From Hyaloperonospora brassicae (Eukaryota; Oomycota; Peronosporomycetes; Peronosporales; Peronosporaceae): 64,000 bases of DNA. The notes under the pieces are model-generated. The model was not told where the DNA came from, ran no database searches, and saw nothing but the letters and a program-made list of their open reading frames with translations. Every line of letters starts with the position of its first letter. The first letter of the stretch is position 1. The stretch covers positions 62,001 through 126,000 of the forward strand of contig CANTFL010001182.1 of NCBI GenBank assembly GCA_947650285.1, read 5' to 3'. Positions 45,505-54,505 of this stretch are shown here, piece by piece. The position numbers and the translations under genes were made by a program.

Positions 45505-48500
45505 ACTGCTGAGGTCGGAGCAGCCGGGAGAGATGAAAGAGCCTAAGGAAGAAGCAATGTTAAAGACTGAAGATGCCGAGATCGCGGGAACACCAGTTTA
45601 CTACCACGAGAGCGGAGATTTGTTTGCTGAAGATATCGAGCAACACATGGCGGTACTACCAGAAATGTCGGCGACTACAGAAGAAGTTACGATTGAGGAC
45701 ATTCAGATCGGCGATCCCGATGTGCCTCTCACCACAGATCAACAGCGGCTCAGATCGCTGATCTGGAAGAGCCGTCACCTCCTCATGGGTAGAGGTAATG
45801 CTCTACCACCAGCAGCACGAGGCGCGATCTGTGATATTGATGTCGGTGGGGCAGCACCGATAGCGCAAAGAGTACGTCCGGTCGCACCTAAATATCGGGA
45901 GAAGCTATCGGACCTCATCAAAGGACTACTAGCGGCCAAGATCGTCCAGCCATCCACGTCACCGTGGGCGTCTCCGATAGTGGTGATCATCAAGAAGAAC
46001 GGAGTGGATATTCGCCTTTGCATTGATTATCGAAGAGTGAATCAGCTGACACGTCTGATGGTTTATCCCATGCCGTTGATCAGCGATCTATTAGAAGACC
46101 TAGATAAAGCTTTATGGTACTGTTCGCTGGATATGGCTAGTGGATTCTGGGTGGTTGAGATGACTGAGCGAGCCAAACTGATCTCAGCGTTTGTCACACC
46201 GTTTGGTCTTTTCGAGTGGCTGCGAATGCCTTTTGGGCTTAAGAACGCGCCCCAAATCTATCAACGTCTGGTCGACAATGCGCTGTATGGATACCTCAAG
46301 ATTGGCCAGAGATCATCCGCTGATGGCCAGATCGACGTGTTCAAAGATGGTGAACCGGAGACAGATCGACGACCTTCTATACTGGGACGCCGATCTTACA
46401 TTGACGACATCCTCATACCAGCCACTTCATGGGAGTCTCTGTACGCAAAAGTAGAGCGATTGCTGGAAGCATGTGATAAGTGGAATTTGTCTATCAGTCT
46501 CACAAAAAGTTTTTGGGGGTGCCGTAAGGTCGACTATTTGGGACACCGAGTGTCGATTGATGGTTTGGAGGCTCAGCCCAAGAACTTAGAGTCGTTGGTC
46601 AACATCCCGTTCCCTAGCACGCTACGAGCTATGCAATCTTTTCTCGGGAGTTTGAACTACTACCGCCGCTTCATTGAAGATTTCGCGGTGTACGCCGCGG
46701 TGTTATATGAGTTAAGAGAATCGGATTTCTTCGAGATCGGCCGATCTCAGCTCGCAGCAGGAGAAGAATGGTTGAACGAAGATCGATGGAAGGAAGCCAA
46801 GGTTGCTTTCACTATGCTAAAGGCTAAGATAGCTACCGCTCCTATGCTCAAACATTTCGACCCAGATCGCCCTCCTGTGATCGTAGTCTACGCTAGCAAG
46901 TGGGCTGTTTCAGCGGCCCTGATACAGGAGTACGAGGGCGTATACCATCCGGTTACGTTTACTAGCCGCACCTTGAAGCCCAACGAGCTTAACTATGGAA
47001 CGGTGGAAAAGGAAGTGCTGGCGCTACTTCGTGTTTTGGATGTATGCTACACTACGCTTGCTTCGCGAGAGATCACTGTGCTGACCCGACATTCTACGTT
47101 AGCGTGGTTGATGCAATCTCGAGGACTCAACGGGAGATTAGGACGGTGGGCTGCTTTGTTGTCGAACTGGACTATGGAGGTGAAGAGGTGCGAAAAAGGA
47201 GAAGAAGAGATTCTGGGTATGCTAGCAGCAAGTATCACTCCGAGAGAAGAGGTAGAAGAGATGCTGATCGCGATTTCCCCTCGAAAAGACTGCCGACTCA
47301 AAGTATCGATGCCTCCTCCAACGGTGGAAACGGATGAAGAGTTGTTGGTGGCCAGTTTCGACGGATCGGCTAGGATCAAAAAGAAAGGAGGGTCGTACAG
47401 TGCTGTGGTATGGAAGTTACCCGAGTGGACGATTGTGGCGGCAGAATCTAGATATGCTCACGATTTGACTGTGAATGAAGCGGAGTATAATGGCTTGCTA
47501 TTGTGCTTTGAGTTACTCGCCGATCTGGACAGGGGGCGAGTAATTCTGTGTGGAGATTCTAATTTGGTGATTCGACAGATGCGCGGTGAGATCGACTGCA
47601 AGGCACCGGGCCTTCAGCTTCTGAGACACAAAGCGTTGGAGAAGCTGCGGTCATGGCCTAGTCACGAGTTTCTACATATGAAGCGAGAGTGGAATCAGAG
47701 CGCAGATCGACTAGCCAGCACAGCGTTGCAGAACGAAAAAGGAAGAACAATTGTAGCTGAAGAAGATCGGCAAGATCTGATGACACTGAACCGTCTCGAC
47801 GAATTGTTGAAGCCCAAGCAAGATGGTCAGCTGGCTCGGGTAACTGCAATCACGAGATCGGCCGAGAGGATACGTCATGAACCTGAAGTGATACAGGAAG
47901 AGATAGTGCAGCGAATTAGGATTCAACGGATTGTCCAAGCTCAAGATGAAGAGCGTTGGATTGTTAATCTCAAGAAGTATCTAAGTGGCGATGTGTCAAA
48001 CTTGGACGCGGGAGCAGTGAAGGTATGCGCAAAACTGGCGCCGGAGTACGAGATCGATGAGAACGATCTGCTATTTTTCTGCCCCACGGCGAAAAGAAAG
48101 TCAGAAGATCGTGATGGTTTGATGCGGTTGGTGATCCCTGAGACGTTGCAACAAGACTTCTTGCACCACTATCATACGAGTCTAGAAGGAGGCCACCAGG
48201 GTATCGGCCGAACCTATCAGAAGATTAGATCGCGATTCCATTGGAGAGGACTGTACCGGAGCGTTCAACGATATGTGGGCGAATGTATCGACTGTGAAAC
48301 CGGAAAAGGAAGCCCGATGATTCATGGGAGATCCCCGGGGAACCTACACGCATCCTATCCATTCCAGATCATAGCAATGGATCATATACCGTCGTTGCCC
48401 AAGTCCATCAAGGGGAACACCGAACTGCTCATTTGGGTGGACCTCTTCTCAGGATATGTAATTGCAAAGGCTAGCTCTTCACGGACGGCACAAACAATAG

Positions 48501-49549
48501 CGGAAAATTACGAAGAATGTGTGTTTCGACGCTTCGGGGCTAGCGAGGCTATCAGGCACGATCGAGAACCGGGATTTATGTCCGACTTCTTTCGAGCCTT
48601 CAGCCGGATCGTAGGACAAAAACAGCGTGCTACCATGGCTTACAGGCCACAAGCAAATGGAACAGCCGAGCGAATGGTGCAAACCTTGACGCATTCGCTC
48701 AAGATGTACGTGGCTGAAGTTGACCAACGAGACTGGGATGAGTATGCTGAGCGGCTCACATTTGCCATCAACACCGCTCAAGATCGAGTTCGAGGGGACA
48801 CCCCATTCTATCTGATTCATGGATGGGACCCGCGATCAACGTTGGAAGCTACGTTATCAGTGGGAAACACGAGGACGAGAGATCGCGATCCAAAGCGGTG
48901 GAGATATAGTATTCAAAGACAATATCAGCGAGCTCGATCAGCGGTGAATGATCAACTACGACTTGCGATCCACGAGAGGGCAGATCGCCATAACGAAGAC
49001 GTAGAACAACACGAGATCGAAGTGGGAACGCAAGTTTGGCTATACCTGGATCGAGTTAAAGAAGGATATGCGAAGAAGCTAGCGCACATGTGGCATGGGC
49101 CATTCCGAGTTGCAGACATATGTGGAGAGCACGCTGTGAAACTGGAGATCGCTGGGACCCCGTATCGGCTATTTCCGATTGTACATTTATCGAAGCTGAA
49201 GAAGGTAAAAACGTTCCCTGAACGGCCGAAGGATCAGCTTACGATAGACGAAGCAGATCGTTTGGACTTTGATGAAGCTTTGCTGCCAGAAGACAGTTGG
49301 GAGAGCGATCTCGAAGAGGGAGAATACGAAGTAGAAGAAATATTGGACGTGCGATCTGGTAGGAAAACCCGTTATGGGCGAGTACACCGACAGTTTCTGG
49401 TGAAGTGGAAGGGACATCCCGATTTAAGTTGGGTGGATGAGGCCGATCTGAGTTGTGGGGCGATCTTGCAAGAGTTTGAACGGAACCGAGTGAGTCGAAA
49501 CCGTTTTGAAGCAATGCAGTCTCACGAAGGCAAGTCGGACGAACCTTAA
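45320..49549 (+). CDS. pol: Pol of Element B: RT, RNase H, second RNase H, integrase, chromodomain
   Basis: 1409 open codons; the real N-terminus probably begins near 45475-45540, since the first 60 codons overlap protease. RT spans about 150-430, with the catalytic YIDD at 360-363. A usual Gypsy RNase H follows (about 510-600, VVYASKWAVSAALIQEY), apparently degenerate. Then comes a second, complete RNase H (about 675-805): D681 in FDGSA, E722 in NEAEYNG, D746 in GDSNL, D796 in SADRLA. Integrase has the HHCC region (about 950-995), then D1021, D1081 and E1117 (D-D-35-E). A C-terminal chromodomain (about 1335-1395, FLVKWKGHPDLSWVDEADL) would direct insertion to chromatin. It lies in the same frame as gag and +1 to protease. 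Nothing essential looks broken. Confidence 0.95.
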   Translation: MANRKRQMLWLPRKKQSTEPSYCGWKTTMRSEPNMQRREIAISIKNGYVTYRLYREPIRPSKLLRSEQPGEMKEPKEEAMLKTEDAEIAGTPVYYHESGDLFAEDIEQHMAVLPEMSATTEEVTIEDIQIGDPDVPLTTDQQRLRSLIWKSRHLLMGRGNALPPAARGAICDIDVGGAAPIAQRVRPVAPKYREKLSDLIKGLLAAKIVQPSTSPWASPIVVIIKKNGVDIRLCIDYRRVNQLTRLMVYPMPLISDLLEDLDKALWYCSLDMASGFWVVEMTERAKLISAFVTPFGLFEWLRMPFGLKNAPQIYQRLVDNALYGYLKIGQRSSADGQIDVFKDGEPETDRRPSILGRRSYIDDILIPATSWESLYAKVERLLEACDKWNLSISLTKSFWGCRKVDYLGHRVSIDGLEAQPKNLESLVNIPFPSTLRAMQSFLGSLNYYRRFIEDFAVYAAVLYELRESDFFEIGRSQLAAGEEWLNEDRWKEAKVAFTMLKAKIATAPMLKHFDPDRPPVIVVYASKWAVSAALIQEYEGVYHPVTFTSRTLKPNELNYGTVEKEVLALLRVLDVCYTTLASREITVLTRHSTLAWLMQSRGLNGRLGRWAALLSNWTMEVKRCEKGEEEILGMLAASITPREEVEEMLIAISPRKDCRLKVSMPPPTVETDEELLVASFDGSARIKKKGGSYSAVVWKLPEWTIVAAESRYAHDLTVNEAEYNGLLLCFELLADLDRGRVILCGDSNLVIRQMRGEIDCKAPGLQLLRHKALEKLRSWPSHEFLHMKREWNQSADRLASTALQNEKGRTIVAEEDRQDLMTLNRLDELLKPKQDGQLARVTAITRSAERIRHEPEVIQEEIVQRIRIQRIVQAQDEERWIVNLKKYLSGDVSNLDAGAVKVCAKLAPEYEIDENDLLFFCPTAKRKSEDRDGLMRLVIPETLQQDFLHHYHTSLEGGHQGIGRTYQKIRSRFHWRGLYRSVQRYVGECIDCETGKGSPMIHGRSPGNLHASYPFQIIAMDHIPSLPKSIKGNTELLIWVDLFSGYVIAKASSSRTAQTIAENYEECVFRRFGASEAIRHDREPGFMSDFFRAFSRIVGQKQRATMAYRPQANGTAERMVQTLTHSLKMYVAEVDQRDWDEYAERLTFAINTAQDRVRGDTPFYLIHGWDPRSTLEATLSVGNTRTRDRDPKRWRYSIQRQYQRARSAVNDQLRLAIHERADRHNEDVEQHEIEVGTQVWLYLDRVKEGYAKKLAHMWHGPFRVADICGEHAVKLEIAGTPYRLFPIVHLSKLKKVKTFPERPKDQLTIDEADRLDFDEALLPEDSWESDLEEGEYEVEEILDVRSGRKTRYGRVHRQFLVKWKGHPDLSWVDEADLSCGAILQEFERNRVSRNRFEAMQSHEGKSDEP

Positions 49550-49804
49550 CGATCTGGATAGGTATGCTGGGAGGCGGTAAATGCGGATGGAAGGGTTGAA
49601 AGATGTGCTAGACGGTAGCATATGCTGGTGGAGGGTGTTTTTGTGTGTGAGTATGGAGATAGTCAAGTGAATTACCCTACTGAATGATGTGGAGCGAGAA
49701 GGATCGAGGTCGTGGAAGTTACAAAGAATGAAGTATCAAACAGAAGATGATTGAATGACTTACACGAGTATGAAAGACGATCGGGCTTGGACACCGATCT
49801 TGGA
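49550..49804. other. Spacer between convergent pol and antisense gene (Element B)
   Basis: 255 bp separating the 3' ends of pol (plus) and the antisense gene (minus). It contains short hairpin-forming repeats around GTGCTAGACGGTAGCATATGC; in Element C the form GTGCTAGGCGGTAGCAC (62362-62378) is a perfect hairpin. Possibly the 3'-end signal for both transcripts. Confidence 0.4.
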
Positions 49805-52553
49805 CTAAGATGATGGAGCAGGCTTGAACTTGTCCTGTAGACGAGGGATCTGCGATCCGGGGTGATCCCAATAGGCGTTACGGAACTGATTGCGCCAAGG
49901 ATCCTCTTGGTCCGCCATATCCAATGCCTCTAACAAGTCGGCGGGGTCGTTAGAGTGTCCTAACCCTGGATACCAAACTCGTTCTTCATGTGGGCGCGGA
50001 TAGTGGAGGAAGAAGGGATCCAGCAAGATGTCGAGATCGCAGTGGCCAGCGATCATGCCGTTGAGTATCATCTTCAAGAAGTTCTTCCAACGTGCTCCAA
50101 AACGAGATCGGCGTTGCTTTCGTTGACGCCAGAATGTTTGCATGAACCGGTCGGATCGTCGTTGGGCCTGGGAGATCGGGAAAGCATGAGTGGACTCCCA
50201 CAGAGCTTGGCGATGAGTGGACTCGAGCTCCAGGTAGCGATGGCTCATGTCGCTGTACCATCCAGTCATGGTGAACGATATCGGGTTCACGGGGACCACG
50301 ATATTATCCCAAGGGGCGGTAGCGTAAAGAGACTCGATGTGTTGCCGTGAGATCAGCCCAGAAGCCCAAGTCCCCGTAGGCGGGGCTCGCCCATGATTGT
50401 GGAAGGGGAACAGAAAATTCCTGGGCTTGGAGTAGTGGTGAAACAGCAGCTCAATGGTCATGGTCCGCACACAAACCATCGCGATGCGCGAAACTGACCA
50501 TGGAGCGATCTCGGACGCCACCCGTCGGGAAGGCGCCAGATAGTTGGGAATCCACCGATCCCGTGGCTGCTGGAGTGGCGGAAGGTTGTCGAAATCAACG
50601 GAAGAAATGATTCTGTTAGCCACTGGGCGCGTCGGAAGGATGATGCTGTTATCGCTGTCGGACAAATGGCGATCCGAAAGCGCAGTGGACCCCGGAGGCG
50701 GACTAACGGAGCCAGTCTCTCTGTGTGTCTCCTCTGTCGGCGACGCCTCCACATCTTCCACGTAACCATCATCTTGAATTTCAACTACGGGAACAGCCGC
50801 GACCGGAGTGGACGGGTACGAAAGATAACGAGGCTCCGGAGCGGCTGGAGAGGGCGACCGCGATAGTGTCTTGAGCCAACATAGTAGCTGCGGAAGAAGC
50901 GGGAGCAACCTGAGCAGCCGGAGAGGGGTCCGGAATTGAAGATCGGGCAGCCGATCTAGGTTGACGACGAGCGGCCGATCTCGAGTGGGACAATACAGAA
51001 CGAGTTAAATCGTCCGAGCTGGAGTCCGACCCGGTCAGCTCCCCACTTCCCGATCCCGTCCCAGAAGTCGTGGACGAAGGCGGAGAAGAAGAGGAATCGG
51101 ATGAAAGCTCGGGTGGGTCCGATCTGGGAAGTTTCTTGGAAGGTGTTGAGGGGTTCAACGACAATAGCCGGGAGGCCACACGGGAGGTAGAAGAATCTCG
51201 GGATCGTGACCTTAGTTGAACACGCCGACGCTTGGCAGGCGGGCCAGACGATCTCGATCTGGACCTACGGGCAAGCGATCTCGATCTCTGGGTAGTGGAA
51301 GCGGGTGGCGATCTGGCCTGAGTAGCACTCGTAGGCGTCGGTCGAACGGTCAATGTAGAGGATTGGGACCCGAGTATGGCACTGTTCAGTGTGTCGAGCA
51401 GCGCTCGGTGCTCGGCTATGGCCCGATCCCGATCGTGTTCCGCCACCTGTAGCTGGTCGTGTACCGTGAGGTGTTCCGCAAGCTGACGACGGAGGTTGGC
51501 GTTTTCTAGCCGCGAAAGTGCCAACTGACCCTCCAGAGGAGTCAAGCCATCCACTTGTTGTATGAGATCGCTGATCGAAGCCAGTCCCTCTGCGATCTCC
51601 GCCTGAGATCGAGCCAATTGCTCCTTCAAGTGCAGAACATCTATGTGAAGGAAAGACCTGTCGGAGGTCAGCTGGTCGCGCTGCCGTCGGAGAGAATTAA
51701 GCTCGGCTTGGAGCGAGTGCATTTGAGTCCTCAAAGCGTTCACCTGTCGTTCCAAGCTGCCTTGATCCTCCTCGTTGGCACGTAACAAAGCGCGTAGTCG
51801 ACGAACCTCCTCCGATTGATCGCGATGTGTCTGCAGAGCTCGTTTACAGTCGCTTAAAGAATGTACTGCGTCGACGTAGCGGCCCTGCATCCAATCGTAT
51901 CGACGCTGGACGAAGGAGACGAAGGGGGCGACCAGTTCATGCAGAGAATCAATTTCTTCGTCCAAACGATCCCCCCGGGCGACCGCATCTCGGTATAAAT
52001 GCTGAAGCTCATGAATGGTGTCGGCTTGGCTGCGGAAGGTGGCCTCGCGATCCCATAAATAAGAGATCGTAGCCAACGTAAGACGAACGTCGTCGGCAGA
52101 AACTCTTGGAACGCGGCCGGTAACGTCCGCAGCTGGAGCAGACTCTGTCCGAGACTCACTAATGGCCAGGGCGTCGGATCTAAATACACCCAGAGTCGCC
52201 GGAGGTACGGGAAGTGAGGACGGTTCAAACGGACGATCTGGTGAGTCCGTGATGATCGAGGGCGATCCGACCGAACGGGAATCACTTAAAGACTCACGTC
52301 GATCCTGCGATCCAGACGGTAAGTCTTGGGTTGGAGACGAGGGTCTGGTCGGCTGTCGATCTGGCGATCTCGTGGCGATCACTGGCGATCCGGCCGAATG
52401 TAGACTACTGGGGGATGCATGTCGATCAGGGACGATGGGAGCATACCACCCGCGATCCGGCGATCCAGGTGACGGGTCGCGATCCGGAGACAGGAACACG
52501 GTGGAGCCTTCCGACGAGATCGGCGAGGTGGGGAGATGCTTCGGAGGGACCAT
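49805..52553 (-). pseudogene. Antisense gene (aORF) of Element B, one frameshift
   Basis: The gene runs from ATG 52553, 88 bp inside the 3' LTR, to TAG 49805. A 590-codon frame (52553-50781) and a 367-codon frame (50908-49805) join at about 50869, where B has one extra base compared with C; without it the protein would be about 900 residues. Residues 1-150 are rich in Ser, Pro, Asp and Arg (SPDR-like repeats). About 170-400 form a coiled coil (LHELQHLYRD, VNALRTQMHSLQAEL). About 405-450 are Arg/Ser-rich with a basic PPAKRRR cluster, a possible nuclear signal. A Ser-rich acidic part follows, then a C-terminal domain of about 250 residues (SVDFDNLPPLQQPRDRWIP, PISFTMTGWYSDM, QRRSRFGARWKNFLK, GHCDLDILLDPFFLHY). 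I recognise no family, no membrane segment and no envelope features. The function is unknown. Confidence 0.8.
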
Positions 52554-52631
52554 GAGATGGACTTAAGTGGTTGGAGCAAAGTTGATGAGTGACTGCACTG
52601 AGGTCAATTGCTGTACAATGGACTTCAGTGC

Positions 52632-52641
52632 AGGGGGCGGT
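52632..52641 (+). other. Polypurine tract of Element B
   Basis: AGGGGGCGGT immediately before the LTR start, shared with Element 2. Confidence 0.8.
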
Positions 52642-54505
52642 TGTGGCAAAGTCACTAATCAAATTTTCTACGAGGATCGGTGACCACATATTTGAGGCGC
52701 CACTTACTGGTGGAGAATTAGACCACGGGACCTGGCGATCCAATGAGAGATGGGAGGCGATCCCGACGGAGAAAGACGATACGATCCAACTGTCGTCAGA
52801 CTGACGGGTATGGAACGATCTGAGACGGGGCGTGAAAAGGGATGATTCCCATGCTGCGATCTGGGACAAGGAATGATTGTAACGGTGCGATCTGGGACAA
52901 GGGACTGGATTGTACTAAACGGCTGATCTGAAGCAGAATTACTCTGGGAAAGGTGCATCTGGGACCAGACGATGCGAAGTGACTCTGTGACAACGGTGTT
53001 GAAGTCTATTAGATCGGTGACATTCTATACCGGGCTCCCAAAAGAAGTACTGATTTAGGTTAATTATGGACCGATCTGGAATTGTGGATGTTTGTGGGAG
53101 TCCGTGGGACCGTTGTAAGAACTATGGATGGTCCCATTGAGCAGATAGACCCTTGGGAATGGTATTGGAGTACACACAATGAACGGAAACGACATATAGG
53201 GCCGGATCGCACTGTGTCGAGCCTACTCGATCTCGAATTGGACGTCAGATCGGTCATGTTCCCTGCTGGTTATGGATATATCGATGATGGAGCTATCGTA
53301 TGATGATGTACATGCTCGTTGAAGGTCTATGAGAGATGTCCCAAAAGTTCAGACCGAAAGAGCCAGTGGAAGCCGGTCGAATGGACGTCGCAAAATGGAT
53401 TTAGGCACATTCCTTATTTGGATACTATTTTGGACCTTTCGGTACCAAAATTGGGTATTTGGTACCGTATTTGGAATTTGGTCCCTTTTGGTGTCTAGGT
53501 ACGATATCGGGAGTATTGGCGCTATCTTTGGAGCACAGGTCACGAAATTTCGACACGTGTTCAAGGGGGCGGTCAAGCTTAAAGGTGATATCGACTTGGA
53601 GAGTGACCTACGGTTGGGAATAGGCTTAATGATAGGTCGGATATTAATTTGGTTGGTTAATAAACAGACTTGAACTCTACTTCTTCTGCTCACGACGCAC
53701 GTTCCCCTCCCCTCTTCTCCGGGCAAGATTGATTTGGCTTCCCCGGCGGGTCAAGGCGCGCGTGTTACAAGGACACAGAAGACCGATCTTGGATTGTTGG
53801 CCAAGATCGAGAAGAGCGATCTCGGGATATTTGGCCCGGATCGATCAAGTACTCACACTCAACTCAACTGCTAGGGTAGCAGCAACATCAGGAAAAGGAA
53901 AAGGACATTGGACACAAGATCGCGAGACGGCGCAAGTGGTCAGAAGATCTGGACAAGGCGTTCAAGACAAGACCGAGCAAGATCGTTTCGATCTACAGGG
54001 CAGATCGGCACGTTTCATTTTGGCGAAACCCAGGACCGATCTGCCCACATTGCGCACTTCCGGCAAGATCGGCCGATCCCGAGACCAGATCGGACCGATC
54101 CCAACGCAAGATCGACGCAAGACAACTATTTGCTGAGTGAAGATTTCCGCACAGCGAAGACCCCGATCCCGAAGACAAATCGAGATCGGTGTGATTCAAG
54201 ATCGAGATCGCGACATCGCCCAAGAGTGACTGCCGCGACTCAAGATCAAGATCGCAGAACCCCCGTTCGTGGTGTGAAGATTTCCGCACCGGAAGCGAAC
54301 GCTCAACCCCAAACCCTCAGCGAGATCGACATCTCCCAAGGCCGTTACGAAGAGCTCAAGCCAGCCCAACCGACGGGTACACAAGGTGAGCACAAGGTTA
54401 TACAGCAAGGCACGGATCGGAGTACCCCCTCCGTGAGTCGGCAAGTCTGGGCAAGTGGAAGATCGACACTCACTAAAGTAATTTTGTGAGATCGACTTCA
54501 CCACA
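52642..54505 (+). repeat. LTR shared by Elements B (3') and C (5')
   Basis: 1864 bp, the same length as 39847-41710. It is preceded by the Element B polypurine tract and followed directly by the Element C primer-binding site and gag, so it serves both units. Differences from the first LTR cluster near 53400-53480 and 53900-54060. Confidence 0.95.

Larger units (their letters stand above)
39847..54505 (+). mobile_element. Element B: near-intact Ty3/Gypsy retrotransposon
   Basis: LTR (39847-41710), gag, protease and pol in overlapping frames, antisense gene, polypurine tract, LTR (52642-54505). The LTRs have equal length with about 32 differences by my hand count, partly clustered. Gag, protease and pol are open; only the antisense gene has a frameshift. 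It is the best candidate here for an active or recently active copy. Its right LTR is also the left LTR of Element C. Confidence 0.95.

Noticed and set aside
49805..52553. Antisense gene as an envelope gene
   Set aside because: No signal peptide, membrane segment or cysteine pattern; opposite strand to pol; coiled coil plus basic Arg/Ser region instead.
52426..52869. Minus-strand frames in the LTR with VPDRSM-like repeats (also 39709-40163, 19831-20115)
   Set aside because: Generated by repeated GATCTGGGAC motifs in U3. Not conserved as protein among LTRs.
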